Source: Streptomyces sp. NBC_01306
GTDB taxonomy: Bacteria; Actinomycetota; Actinomycetes; Streptomycetales; Streptomycetaceae
Assembly (NCBI RefSeq): GCF_026340465.1
Contig: NZ_JAPEPC010000001.1
Span: forward strand, 1,925,501 to 1,989,500
Length of the DNA: 64,000 nt
Direction: 5' to 3'
Under the pieces are notes generated by a model that saw nothing but the letters and a program-made list of their open reading frames with translations, was not told the DNA's origin and did not search any database. The position numbers and the translations under genes were made by a program. Below are positions 34,505 through 43,672 of the stretch, in pieces; position 1 is the first letter of the stretch, and each line of letters opens with the position of its first letter.

Positions 34505-35488
34505 TCAGGCGTTCCGGATGCGCGGGTCGAGCGCGGCGTGCAGGACGTCCGCGAGGAAGCCGGAGAGCAGCACCAGCACGGCGGCGAACACATTGACGGC
34601 GACAACCGAGTTGACGTCGTTCTTGCCGATGGAGGAGACGAACCACTCGCCCATGCCGTGCCAGCCGAAGATCGTCTCGGTGAAGGTGGCGCCGGTGAAC
34701 AGCGCCAGGAATCCGTAGCTGAAGTATGTCGACATGGGGATCAGCGCGGTCCGCAGCCCGTGTTTGAGCAGGGCCGTGCGCCGGGTGAGGCCCTTGGCCC
34801 GTGCGGTGCGCAGATAGTCCGAGCCGAGGACGTCGAGCATCGTGGAGCGCTGGTAGCGGCTGTAGCTGGCGATGGTGCCGAGCGCGATGGAGATGGTCGG
34901 CAGCAGCAGATGCACCGACCGGTCCTTCAGCACGGCCAGGAATCCGGAGTCCACGCCGGGGGTCTTCTCGCCGGTGAACTCGATGAAGTCGGTGCCGGTC
35001 TTCTGGTTGAACCAGATCGCGCCGATCTTCAGCAGCACCGCGAGCAGGAACACCGGTGTGGAGAGCAGTACGAAGGAGATCAGGGTGACCGTGCGGTCGG
35101 AGAGCCGGTACTGGCGTACGGCGGTCCAGGCCCCGGCGAGTACCCCGATGACCGTGCCGAGGATGCTGCCCAGGAGCAGCAGCCGCAGGCTGACCCCGAT
35201 CCGGCGGCCGAACTCCGCGTCCACGGAGGTCCCGTCGATGGTCTTCCCCAGATCACCGCGCAGGGCGTGTCCGGCCCAGCTGGTGAAGCGGGTGAGGAGC
35301 GGCGTGCGGTCGTTGACGCCGAGCATGGTCAGGTGGTGGTCGACGGCGCTGGGTGAGAGGGGCGGCTGACGCCCCTCGTAGTACGCGCGCGGATCGAGCG
35401 CGAGTGAGGCCAGCAGGTACGACAGGCAGATGGCGACAAGCAACAGGACGGCGTAGTAGCCGAGTCGCTTGGCCAGGAAGGCGGCCAC
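34505..35488 (-). CDS. Peptide ABC importer permease, DppB type
   Basis: A 327-residue permease with six membrane segments and the EAA loop DYLRTARAKGLTRRTALLKH. The long extracellular loop between helices 1 and 2 is typical of DppB/OppB. It starts at GTG 35488 and is the first gene of the B-C-ATPase operon. It is divergent from the binding-protein gene across 291 bases holding a 14-bp palindrome. Confidence 0.93.
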   Translation of the reverse strand: MAAFLAKRLGYYAVLLLVAICLSYLLASLALDPRAYYEGRQPPLSPSAVDHHLTMLGVNDRTPLLTRFTSWAGHALRGDLGKTIDGTSVDAEFGRRIGVSLRLLLLGSILGTVIGVLAGAWTAVRQYRLSDRTVTLISFVLLSTPVFLLAVLLKIGAIWFNQKTGTDFIEFTGEKTPGVDSGFLAVLKDRSVHLLLPTISIALGTIASYSRYQRSTMLDVLGSDYLRTARAKGLTRRTALLKHGLRTALIPMSTYFSYGFLALFTGATFTETIFGWHGMGEWFVSSIGKNDVNSVVAVNVFAAVLVLLSGFLADVLHAALDPRIRNA

Positions 35489-35654
35489 AGGTGTTGGTCC
35501 TCCGCTGGGGTTCGGGCGCTGGGGATCGTGGTGGGATCACGGCCGCGGCAGGCCCCATCGGTGCCTTTGCCCGGTGTTGATCGGGTTCCGATCATCCGGT
35601 GCTGTTCATCGGGTGCTTTTCGTCGGCTTGTTGATCCAGCTTGACCATAAATTG

Positions 35655-35668
35655 TTGCGTGCACGCAA
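35655..35668. promoter_or_regulatory. 14-bp palindrome in the shared peptide-transporter promoter
   Basis: TTGCGTGCACGCAA is a perfect palindrome in the gap between the permease operon and the binding-protein gene, 112 bases before the latter. It looks like an operator for a dimeric regulator. The rest of the 291-base gap shows no other feature. Confidence 0.6.
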
Positions 35669-35779
35669 AGAATGCATAACAGCATCACCGTTGCTCTCCC
35701 GCTGGGCAACGGGATCGCCTTACCGTCTCGGAAGCCTGTGGCCTCGATCAGGTCACCTTGAACCGAAGGAAGAACACCG

Positions 35780-37471
35780 ATGCGCAGAACCAGCGTTGTC
35801 GCCATCGCCGCAGCACTGTCGGCCACTCTGGCGGTGGCGGGCTGCAGTTCTTCCGACGACGGCGGCGACTCGGCCAAGAAGCAGGCCGCTCCGCAGGTGG
35901 ACGGCCAGGACATCAACGCGCATCCGGTGAGCGACCTGAAGCAGGGCGGGTCGCTGCGGTTCGGGATCGACCAGTGGATCGACCAGTACAACGTCAACCA
36001 GGTCGACGGCCAGCAGAGCGACGGCGCGGACCTCGACGCGGCGATCCTGCCCGACCTGTTCGACCTGGACGCCAAGGGGGTCGGCCACCCCAACCCGAAC
36101 TTCGTGGTCTCGGCGAAGGTCACGTCCACCAGCCCCCAGGTGGTGACCTACCAGCTGAACCCGAAGGCGAAGTGGTCCGACGGAAAGCCGCTGAGCTGGC
36201 AGGACTTCCACGCCCAGTGGAAGGCGCTGAACGGCACCGACAAGGCGTACGAGGCGGCCGACACCACCGGCTACAGCCAGATATCCAAGGTCGAGCAGGG
36301 CGCCGACGCGCATGGCGTGAAGATCACCTTCGCCACGCCGTACGCCGACTGGCAGCGCCTCTTCGACCCGCTGTACCCGGCCGCGTACATCGACACGCCC
36401 AAGAAGTTCAACACCGGCTGGACGCAGAAGGCCCCGGTCACCGGCGCCGCCTTCAAGGTCGGCTCGTACGACAGGACCGGACAGACCGTCACCCTGGTCC
36501 CGGACCCCAAGTGGTGGGGCAACAAGCCCAAGCTCGCCTCGATCGTCTACCGCGTCCTCGACCTCAGCGCGAACACGGAGGCCTACCTCAACAAGGAGGT
36601 GGACGAGGCCCCCGCACTGCTGCCCGAGGACTACAAGCGGCTGGTCAAGGACCCGGACACCGACATCAGGCGCGGGGCGCGCTGGGACGAGGTGCACATC
36701 ACGCTCAACGGCGGCCGTGGTCCGCTCAAGGACATCCGGGTGCGCCACGCCCTCCAGGCGGCCACCGACCGCAAGGGCATCAACGCGAGCTTCGCCAAGG
36801 ACCTCGCCTTCGAACTCAAGCCGCTGGACAACCACTTCTACATGCCCAACCAGCAGGGCTACCGGGACAACACCAGCGAGTTCGACAAGTTCGACCCCGA
36901 GAAGGCGAAGAAGCTGCTGGACGAGGCGGGCTGGAAGAGCGCGGGCGAGGGCAAGCCGCGCACCAAGGACGGCAAGAAACTCACCCTCGACTACATCCTG
37001 AGCGCGGGCGGCAGTTCGTCGCAGACGGACCAGGCCGAGCTGGTGCAGCAGATGTACGGCGCGGTGGGCGTACGGGTCGAGATCAAGAAGGTCCCGGCCA
37101 ACGACTACTTCACCAGGTTCGTGGACACCGGCAACTTCGACCTCGTCAGCTTCCGCAATGTGGACGAGGTCTACACGAGCAGGATCTACCCGGTCTTCCA
37201 GCAGCCGAAGGGCAAGAACCTCTTCCAGAACTTCGGCTCGGTCGGCTCCCCGAAGATCGACGCACTGATGAAGCAGGCCGGCGAGACCACCGACCACGCC
37301 AAGGCCATCAAGCTCTACAACGAGGCCGACGTGGAGATCTGGAAGCTCGGCCACTCGATCGAGCTGTACCAGCGCCCGCAGATCTCGGCCATCCGCAAGG
37401 GCCTGGCCAACTACGGCGCGACCGGCCTCGCCGACGTGGACTACACCAAGGTCGGCTGGCTCAAGAAGTAG
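35780..37471 (+). CDS. Peptide-binding lipoprotein, SBP family 5
   Basis: A 563-residue extracellular binding protein of the DppA/OppA family. The lipoprotein signal ends in LAVAGCSS (Cys near residue 22). The body has the family pattern, for example YQLNPKAKWSDGKPLSWQDF (the WSDGxP signature) and VRHALQAATDR. It delivers oligopeptides to the divergent permease-ATPase unit. The ATG at 35780 follows CGAAGGAAG. It converges with the TetR gene, leaving 10 bases between stops. Confidence 0.93.
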   Translation: MRRTSVVAIAAALSATLAVAGCSSSDDGGDSAKKQAAPQVDGQDINAHPVSDLKQGGSLRFGIDQWIDQYNVNQVDGQQSDGADLDAAILPDLFDLDAKGVGHPNPNFVVSAKVTSTSPQVVTYQLNPKAKWSDGKPLSWQDFHAQWKALNGTDKAYEAADTTGYSQISKVEQGADAHGVKITFATPYADWQRLFDPLYPAAYIDTPKKFNTGWTQKAPVTGAAFKVGSYDRTGQTVTLVPDPKWWGNKPKLASIVYRVLDLSANTEAYLNKEVDEAPALLPEDYKRLVKDPDTDIRRGARWDEVHITLNGGRGPLKDIRVRHALQAATDRKGINASFAKDLAFELKPLDNHFYMPNQQGYRDNTSEFDKFDPEKAKKLLDEAGWKSAGEGKPRTKDGKKLTLDYILSAGGSSSQTDQAELVQQMYGAVGVRVEIKKVPANDYFTRFVDTGNFDLVSFRNVDEVYTSRIYPVFQQPKGKNLFQNFGSVGSPKIDALMKQAGETTDHAKAIKLYNEADVEIWKLGHSIELYQRPQISAIRKGLANYGATGLADVDYTKVGWLKK

Positions 37472-37481
37472 CCCGCGCCGC

Positions 37482-38090
37482 TCACGCCGCCCGCACCACG
37501 GCGTCGCGCACCAGGTGATCGAGGGTCAGATCACCCGGTGCGACGATGTGCGAGAGCGCGAGGCGTACGGCCACCTCGCAGCGGTACACGAGGTCGGCCG
37601 CCTCCGCGTCGAGGTGCCCGGCCGCCAGCACCAGGGCCGCCCGGTGCCGTACCGCCGCGATCAGCTCGCCGGGCGCGGGCGGCCCGGAGTCCGCACGGCG
37701 CTGCGCGGGGACGTACGGCCCGGCGGAGTGCCCGGCGCGGTGGGGTGCGGGGCCGGGCGCGGGCAGCCGCCCGGACCAGCAGCCGGTCAGCAGCGCCCGG
37801 ACCAGCGGGTGCGAACGGGCGGCGGCGACCGTCCACTCGGCGACAGCCACCATCCGCTCGCGCTCCGCGGCCGGCCCGGCCAGCGCCCGGTCCACGCCCT
37901 GGAGGTACCGGTCGGCCTCACGCCGCACCAGGGCGCGGGCCAGGCCGTCCTTGGTTCCGAACTCGTTGTAGAGGGTCTGCCGGGAGACCCCCGCCGCTGA
38001 CGCCACATCCACCATGCGCACGCCGGGCCAGTCGCGGTCGGCGAGGGCCGCGAGGGCGGAGTCGAGCAGGGATTCGCGCGCTGCGGGCAT
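37482..38090 (-). CDS. TetR-family transcriptional regulator
   Basis: A 202-residue repressor. The N-terminal helix-turn-helix is clear ([27 protein letters not shown]), followed by an all-helical ligand domain with a Pro/Ala-rich middle (about residues 112-135). The ATG at 38090 has GGAGG in front. It is divergent from the HisN-type gene and could control it or itself; no palindrome stood out in the gap. Ligand unknown. Confidence 0.88.
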   Translation of the reverse strand: MPAARESLLDSALAALADRDWPGVRMVDVASAAGVSRQTLYNEFGTKDGLARALVRREADRYLQGVDRALAGPAAERERMVAVAEWTVAAARSHPLVRALLTGCWSGRLPAPGPAPHRAGHSAGPYVPAQRRADSGPPAPGELIAAVRHRAALVLAAGHLDAEAADLVYRCEVAVRLALSHIVAPGDLTLDHLVRDAVVRAA

Positions 38091-38249
38091 CGTCGCCTCC
38101 GGGGGCGGTACGGCTCTGCGCTCAGAGTTGACGGAGGCCGCGGGGGTGTCAATACCCAGCGCCGCGACGGGCCGGGTGGCCCTGGCGCCGCACCGCCGCC
38201 GACAGGGCCCTGTGGCTCGATCGGGGGCCCGGTGGATACTGTGACGACC

Positions 38250-39050
38250 ATGCCCGACTACCACGATGATCTGCGCCTCGCCCATGTCCTCGCGGACGCC
38301 GCCGACGCGGCGACCATGGACCGGTTCAAGGCCCTCGACCTGAAGGTCGAGACGAAGCCGGACATGACCCCCGTGACGGAGGCCGACAAGGGCGCCGAGG
38401 AGCTGATCCGCGGACAGCTCCAGCGCGCCAGGCCCCGCGACGCGATCCTCGGTGAGGAGTTCGGCCTGTCGGGCACGGGCCCCCGTCGCTGGATCATCGA
38501 CCCGATCGACGGCACCAAGAACTACGTACGCGGGGTCCCGGTCTGGGCCACCCTGATCTCCCTGGCCGTGGCGGGCGACGAGGGCCACGAACCGGTGGTC
38601 GGCGTGGTCTCCGCGCCGGCGCTCGGCCGCCGCTGGTGGGCCGCGAAGGGCGGCGGCGCGTACACCGGGCGCAGCCTGACCTCGGCCACCCGGCTGCACG
38701 TCTCCAAGGTCTCCAAGGTCTCGGACGCCTCGTTCGCGTACGCCTCGCTGGGCGGCTGGGAGGCGCAGGGGCGCCTCGACGGCTTCCTGGATCTGACCCG
38801 GGACTGCTGGCGGACCCGTGGGTACGGGGACTTCTGGCCGTACATGATGGTCGCCGAGGGCTCGGTGGACATCTGCGCCGAGCCGGAGCTCTCGCTCTGG
38901 GACATGGCGGCCACCGCCATCGTCGTCCAGGAGGCCGGCGGCGAGTTCACCAGCCTGGACGGGGTGCGCGGGGTCGAGGGCGGCAACGCGGCCGCGTCGA
39001 ACGGGCTGCTCCACCAGGATCTGCTGGGCTATCTCAACCAGCGCTACTGA
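38250..39050 (+). CDS. hisN: Histidinol-phosphatase HisN (inositol monophosphatase family)
   Basis: A 266-residue magnesium-dependent phosphatase. Seen: the metal-binding Glu in ILGEEFG, the central [12 protein letters not shown], and [15 protein letters not shown] near the C-terminus. This group includes the actinobacterial HisN that dephosphorylates histidinol phosphate; inositol monophosphatase activity is an alternative reading. ATG 38250 is used; in-frame GTG codons at 38232 and 38241 are possible. It is followed by a CBS-domain gene. Confidence 0.87.
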   Translation: MPDYHDDLRLAHVLADAADAATMDRFKALDLKVETKPDMTPVTEADKGAEELIRGQLQRARPRDAILGEEFGLSGTGPRRWIIDPIDGTKNYVRGVPVWATLISLAVAGDEGHEPVVGVVSAPALGRRWWAAKGGGAYTGRSLTSATRLHVSKVSKVSDASFAYASLGGWEAQGRLDGFLDLTRDCWRTRGYGDFWPYMMVAEGSVDICAEPELSLWDMAATAIVVQEAGGEFTSLDGVRGVEGGNAAASNGLLHQDLLGYLNQRY

Positions 39051-39188
39051 ACAACGAACAACCGCCCAGGACTTCACCCTCCCGGACCCTTGCCGGGTTC
39101 ACGAGCTGATGCGACTCTAAGAGTCCCCCCACTTGTGAACTTGTGAATTCAGGCGCATGCTGGATTCCCCCAGGAGGTGGCACTCCCC

Positions 39189-39593
39189 ATGCTCGTCCGC
39201 GACGCCATGAGCACGGTGGTCCTCACCATCGGCCCCGCGCACACGCTCCGACAGTCCGCCACTCTGATGTCCGCACGCCGTATCGGTGCGGCTGTCGTCC
39301 TCGACCCCGACACCTGCGGGGTCGGCATTCTCACCGAGCGCGACATCCTCAACGCCGTCGGCGGCGGCCTCGACCCCGACCGGGAGACCGCGGGCGCCCA
39401 CACGACCACGGACGTCGTCTTCGCGGCGCCCTCCTGGACCCTGGAGGAAGCGGCCGCGGCGATGTCGAACGGCGGCTTCCGCCATCTGATCGTGCTCGAC
39501 GGTGTCGGCCCGGTCGGCGTCGTGTCGGTGCGCGACATCATCCGCTGCTGGGCGCCGGACAGGCGCGAGGCCGCGGCGCTGGTCTCCTCCTGA
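39189..39593 (+). CDS. Two-CBS-domain protein
   Basis: A 134-residue protein made almost wholly of two CBS motifs (VRDAMSTVVLTIGPAHTLRQ with ILTERDILNAV; then VFAAPSWTLEEAAAAMS with VSVRDIIRCW). CBS pairs bind adenine nucleotides and sense energy or redox state; stand-alone proteins are regulatory. The ATG at 39189 has AGGAGG 11 bases upstream; a GTG at 39177 overlaps that sequence and is less likely. Partner unknown. Confidence 0.87.
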   Translation: MLVRDAMSTVVLTIGPAHTLRQSATLMSARRIGAAVVLDPDTCGVGILTERDILNAVGGGLDPDRETAGAHTTTDVVFAAPSWTLEEAAAAMSNGGFRHLIVLDGVGPVGVVSVRDIIRCWAPDRREAAALVSS

Positions 39594-39693
39594 TCCGTCC
39601 GACCGACCCGCCCGACGCCACCCGTCCGACCGACCTGCTCGGCTGACCCGTCCGTCCGACGCCGTCAACTCGTCGGCCCGGACGGCTCGATGT

Positions 39694-39739
39694 AGCCGGA
39701 AGGGCCGGACCCCCGCAGAGATCCGGCCCTCATCCGGCT
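39694..39739. terminator. Terminator between the CBS and catalase genes
   Basis: AGGGCCGGA (39701-39709) pairs with TCCGGCCCT (39722-39730), extended by GCCGGA/TCCGGC after a two-base bulge. It lies between converging genes. Confidence 0.8.
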
Positions 39740-39775
39740 TGCTGCTCAGCCGGCGCGCCGGCCGGCCGCCGCGGT

Positions 39776-41245
39776 TCAGGCGCGCAGGGCCTGGACCGCC
39801 GCCTCCAGCCGCTTGCCGAGGTCACCGTCGGCCTGGCGGAAGTTGTTGACCGCACGCTCGGCGATGTCGTCCCGCGAGACCTGCGAGATGAAGCCGGCCA
39901 GGTTCTCGACGAGCCTGCCCTTCTCGTCCTCGGTCATCTGACGGTAGAGGTTGCCGGGCTGGACGAAGTCGTCGTCCTCCGCGTGGCTCGGCGCCGGGTG
40001 GTTGCCCGTGGCGCCGCTGACCTGGGTGGACTTCCAGAGCGGCTGGTCCGTCTGGAAGGGGCCGCCGAAGCTGTTCGGCTCGTAGTTCTTGGTGCCCTTG
40101 TGACGGCCGTCGTACAGCACGCCGTCCCGGTAGTTGGTGTTCGCCTCGGCGGCGTGCGGGCGGTTCACCGGCAGGTGGTCGGCGTTGATGCCGACGCGGT
40201 AGCGGTGGGCGTCGCCGTACGCGAAGAGACGGCCCTGCAGCATCTTGTCCGGCGAAGGACCGATGCCCGGAACGAAGTTGGCCGGCGAGAAGGTGGACTG
40301 CTCGACCTCCGCGAAGATGTTCTCCGGGTTGCGGTTGAGCTCCAGCTTGCCGATCTCGATCGGCGGGTAGTCCTCGTGCGGCCAGACCTTGGTCAGGTCG
40401 AACGGGTTGAAGCGGTAGTTGGCCGCGTCGGCCGCCGGCATGACCTGGATCTGCACGGTCCAGGACGGGAACTCACCGCGCTCGATGGACTCACGCAGGT
40501 CGCGCTGGTGACTGTCGGGGTCCACACCCGAGAGGCGGTTGGCCTCGTCGGTGGTGAGGTTCTTGATCCCCTGGTCGGTCTTGAAGTGGTACTTGACCCA
40601 GAAGGCCTCGCCGGCCGCGTTGTTCCACTGGTACGTGTGCGAGCCGTACCCGTTCATGTGGCGGAACGACGCCGGGATACCGCGGTCACCGAAGAGCCAC
40701 GTCACCTGGTGGGTCGACTCGGGGCTGAGGCCCCAGAAGTCCCAGACGTTGTCGGCCTCCTGCGAACCGGTGTACGGGTCGCGCTTCTGGGTGTGGATGA
40801 AGTCGGGGAACTTGATGGCGTCCTTGATGAAGAAGACGGGTGTGTTGTTCCCGACCAGGTCGTAGTTCCCCTCCTCCGTGTAGAACTTCAGCGCGAAGCC
40901 GCGGGGGTCGCGCACCGCGTCCGCCGAGCCGAGGTTGCCCGCCACGGTCGAGAAACGCAGGAAGGTCTCGGTCTGCTTGCCGACCTCGGAGAGGAACTTC
41001 GCGCGCGTCCACTGCGAGACGTCGCGGGTCAGCGTGAAGGTGCCGTACGCACCGGCGCCGCGGGCGTGCACGATGCGCTCCGGGATGCGCTCACGGTTGA
41101 AGTGCGCGAGCTTTTCGAGGAGCAGCTGGTCCTGAACCAGAACGGGACCGCCGGCGCCCGCGGTCTCGCTGTTCTGGTTGTCGCCTACCGGAGCTCCGGT
41201 CTCCGTGGTGAGTGGTCCCTGCGTCACGAGCGCCTCCTGCGTCAT
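39776..41245 (-). CDS. katA: Monofunctional heme catalase
   Basis: A 489-residue clade-3-size catalase removing hydrogen peroxide. Seen: the active-site signature [20 protein letters not shown] with the essential His, the Asn in [20 protein letters not shown], and the heme-ligand signature [14 protein letters not shown] with the proximal Tyr. No signal peptide. The ATG at 41245 sits across from a Fur/PerR-type gene; such divergent catalase/regulator pairs are controlled by peroxide through the regulator (CatR in S. coelicolor). The symbol is by family. Confidence 0.95.
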   Translation of the reverse strand: MTQEALVTQGPLTTETGAPVGDNQNSETAGAGGPVLVQDQLLLEKLAHFNRERIPERIVHARGAGAYGTFTLTRDVSQWTRAKFLSEVGKQTETFLRFSTVAGNLGSADAVRDPRGFALKFYTEEGNYDLVGNNTPVFFIKDAIKFPDFIHTQKRDPYTGSQEADNVWDFWGLSPESTHQVTWLFGDRGIPASFRHMNGYGSHTYQWNNAAGEAFWVKYHFKTDQGIKNLTTDEANRLSGVDPDSHQRDLRESIERGEFPSWTVQIQVMPAADAANYRFNPFDLTKVWPHEDYPPIEIGKLELNRNPENIFAEVEQSTFSPANFVPGIGPSPDKMLQGRLFAYGDAHRYRVGINADHLPVNRPHAAEANTNYRDGVLYDGRHKGTKNYEPNSFGGPFQTDQPLWKSTQVSGATGNHPAPSHAEDDDFVQPGNLYRQMTEDEKGRLVENLAGFISQVSRDDIAERAVNNFRQADGDLGKRLEAAVQALRA

Positions 41246-41294
41246 ACCTGATAGGTCCTGTCCCTTGGCGTGTGCCGTTCCCGATCCTACGATG

Positions 41295-41327
41295 GACTTT
41301 GTCTAAGTCAAGTGATAGTCCAAAGTC
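41295..41327. promoter_or_regulatory. Candidate peroxide-regulator operator between catalase and fur-type gene
   Basis: TTGTCTAAGTCAA (41299-41311) is a 13-base near-palindrome with one mismatch. It lies within a wider inverted pair GACTTTG (41295-41301)/CAAAGTC (41321-41327). The AT-rich content stands out from the surroundings. Binding by the adjacent Fur-family protein is inferred. Confidence 0.6.
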
Positions 41328-41372
41328 ACACCAGTTCGGGACTCGACCCTCTCTCCTGTTAGGCTGGGCCTT

Positions 41373-41789
41373 ATGAGTGACCTGTTGGAACGCCTGCGCG
41401 ACCGCGGCTGGCGGATGACCGCCCAGCGCCGCGTCGTGGCCGAGGTCCTCGACGGGGACCACGTGCATCTGACCGCCGACGAGGTGCACGCCCGCGCCGC
41501 GTCGAGGCTGCCGGAGATCTCCCGGGCAACGGTCTACAACACCCTGGGCGAGATGGTCGTCCTCGGCGAGGTGATCGAGGTCTCCACGGACCGCCGCGCC
41601 AAGCGGTACGACCCGAACGCACACCGGCCGCACCAGCACCTGGTCTGCGCCCAGTGCGGCTCCATCCGTGATGTGCACCCCGCGGGCAACCCCCTGACGG
41701 ACCTCCCGGACGCGGAGCGCTTCGGCTTCACGATCTCCGACGTAGAGGTGACATACCGGGGCATCTGCCCGGCCTGCGCCGCAGCCTGA
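41373..41789 (+). CDS. Fur-family regulator, PerR/CatR-like
   Basis: A 138-residue metalloregulator. The winged helix includes SRATVYNTLGEMVVLGEV. Metal motifs: HVHLTADEVH in the N-terminal domain, HRPHQHLVCAQCGSI, and a second Cys pair CPACA at the C-terminus, giving the structural Cys4 zinc site. Its place opposite catalase, and PerR-like length, suggest a peroxide sensor that oxidises a His ligand and then leaves DNA. It likely represses both katA and itself. Confidence 0.9.
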   Translation: MSDLLERLRDRGWRMTAQRRVVAEVLDGDHVHLTADEVHARAASRLPEISRATVYNTLGEMVVLGEVIEVSTDRRAKRYDPNAHRPHQHLVCAQCGSIRDVHPAGNPLTDLPDAERFGFTISDVEVTYRGICPACAAA

Positions 41790-41808
41790 CCCACACCCGC
41801 ACCTCCAG

Positions 41809-41842
41809 CGAAGCCCCGGGGCGAACATCCCCCGGGGCTTCG
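41809..41842 (+). terminator. Terminator after the Fur-type gene
   Basis: A 13-bp perfect stem (41809-41821 with 41830-41842) around an 8-base loop, 20 bases past the stop. Confidence 0.88.
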
Positions 41843-41929
41843 TCGTGCGTGCACGCCCCTTCCAGTATCTGACGACCCGTCATATCCTGCGGCGATCATC
41901 CGTCCGCACCCTCCGCAAGGAGACATCCC

Positions 41930-42748
41930 GTGGGAGACCCGCACCCGCCCCCACTCACCCCCGAACCAGCACCCGACCGGTCCGTGAAACTCCACGCCCG
42001 GTCCCTCACCCGCGCCTTCGGCCGCGGCCGCACTGCCCTGGACGCCCTCGGACCCATCGATCTGGACATCGCCCCCGGCGAGTTCACCTGCATCGTCGGA
42101 CCGTCGGGCTGCGGCAAGTCCACCCTGCTGCGGATCGCGGCCGGACTGCTGCGCCCCAGCACCGGTGAGCTGGCCATCCGCACCACGTCCGCCCGCCCGG
42201 CCGCGATGATCTTCCAGGACTACGGCATCTACGACTGGAAGAACGTCCTGGCCAACGTCCGGTTCGGCCTCGACATCCAGCGCGTACCGCGCAAGGAGGC
42301 CGACCGCCGCGCCCGCGACTGGCTGGCCCGTATCGGCCTTGCCGACTTCGCCGACGCCTACCCCGCGGCCCTCTCCGGCGGTATGCGCCAGCGCGTCGCC
42401 ATCGCCCGCGCCCTCGCCGTGGAGCCCGAGATCCTGCTGATGGACGAGCCGTTCGCGGCTCTCGACGCACAGCTGCGCACCATCCTCCAGGACGAGCTGC
42501 TCGAACTCACCCAGACCACCCGCACCACGGCCCTCTTCATCACCCACAGCCTCGAAGAGGCCATCGTCCTGGGCGACCGCGTCCTGGTGATGTCGGCGCG
42601 CCCCGGCCGGATCATCGCCGAGCGCCGGCCGCCGTTCCCCCGGCCCCGGTCCGGCGACATGCGGTCGACGCCCGAGTTCACCGAGCTGAAGTCCGAGCTG
42701 TGGGAGCTGCTGCGCGGCGAGGTACGCGGAGAGGCGGTCCCCGCATGA
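41930..42748 (+). CDS. ABC importer ATPase, nitrate/sulfonate/taurine (SsuB/TauB) type
   Basis: A 272-residue ATPase. Walker A GPSGCGKS, signature LSGGMRQR, Walker B ILLMDEPF and the H-loop FITHSLEEA are all seen. An N-terminal 20-residue Pro-rich leader precedes the domain. GTG 41930 has AGGAG six bases before it. Its stop overlaps the permease ATG (ATGA). It energises the permease and lipoprotein that follow. Substrate class (sulfonates, nitrate, pyrimidine precursors) cannot be fixed. Confidence 0.9.
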   Translation: MGDPHPPPLTPEPAPDRSVKLHARSLTRAFGRGRTALDALGPIDLDIAPGEFTCIVGPSGCGKSTLLRIAAGLLRPSTGELAIRTTSARPAAMIFQDYGIYDWKNVLANVRFGLDIQRVPRKEADRRARDWLARIGLADFADAYPAALSGGMRQRVAIARALAVEPEILLMDEPFAALDAQLRTILQDELLELTQTTRTTALFITHSLEEAIVLGDRVLVMSARPGRIIAERRPPFPRPRSGDMRSTPEFTELKSELWELLRGEVRGEAVPA

Positions 42749-43608
42749 GCACAGCGGTCAAGGTCCCGAAGGACGGGCTGCTGGTCAGACGGCCGGGCCC
42801 GCAGGAACTCCACCCCGTGCGCACCCACCGCAGGCGCCGCACCCTGGAGCTGGCACTCGCCGTCGCCGTACCCGTGGTCCTGATCCTGCTCTGGCAGCTG
42901 GCGGCGGACCGGTCCTGGATCGACGACCGGGTCTACCCCGCACCGTCCACCATCCTCTCCGACGGCTGGGACCGCGCCGCCCAGGGCGTGCTCTGGCCCG
43001 ATGTGTGGGCCACGCTCAAGCGGGTGCTCGGCGGCTATGCGATCGGCACCGTTTCGGGGTATGTACTCGGCCTGCTGATGGGCTCGCTCGCACTCGTACG
43101 GGCAGCGCTGGAACCGCTGCTCGACGCGCTGTACGTGGTCCCGAAGCTCGCTCTGCTGCCGGTCTTCCTCAACATGTTCGGACTGGGCGAGGGGCCGCAG
43201 ATCGCGCTGGTCGCCGCCACGGTCTTCTTCTTCGTCTGGATCTCCACGATGGCGGCGGTGCTCGCCGTCCCCGCCGGGCACCGCGACGCGGGGCAGGTCT
43301 TCGGCGCGTCACCGTGGCAGATGTTCCGGCACGTCCTGCTGCCGGCCTCACTGCCCGCGGTGCTCGTCGGGGCCCGGATCGCGGCGGGGGTGGCGGTGCT
43401 CGTCATCGTCGCGTCCGAGCAGATCGCGGCGTCCAACGGCCTGGGACATCTGATCTTCGACTCCCGCGCGCTCTTCCAGAACGACGTGATGTTCGTCGGG
43501 ATCGTCTGTGTGGCCGTCCTCGGGGTGCTCTTCTCCGAACTGGTGCGGATCGCCGGCCGGTTGCTCACTCCCTGGGCTCCGCGCGACCGCGGTCGCAGCC
43601 AGTCCTGA
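42745..43608 (+). CDS. ABC importer permease, SsuC/TauC type
   Basis: A 287-residue permease with six membrane segments. The EAA loop is seen in HRDAGQVFGASPWQMFRHV, then the conserved LPASLPAVLVGAR. After the first 35 basic residues comes helix 1. It overlaps the ATPase gene by ATGA and is followed 64 bases later by the binding protein. Third-party homologues import organosulfur or nitrogen compounds. Confidence 0.9.
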   Translation: MSTAVKVPKDGLLVRRPGPQELHPVRTHRRRRTLELALAVAVPVVLILLWQLAADRSWIDDRVYPAPSTILSDGWDRAAQGVLWPDVWATLKRVLGGYAIGTVSGYVLGLLMGSLALVRAALEPLLDALYVVPKLALLPVFLNMFGLGEGPQIALVAATVFFFVWISTMAAVLAVPAGHRDAGQVFGASPWQMFRHVLLPASLPAVLVGARIAAGVAVLVIVASEQIAASNGLGHLIFDSRALFQNDVMFVGIVCVAVLGVLFSELVRIAGRLLTPWAPRDRGRSQS

Positions 43609-43672
43609 ACACCGGCCCGTCCGCCCGACCGGGTTCATCCGCAGCCCCCATGTCCGTACGTACGGAGGCTCC

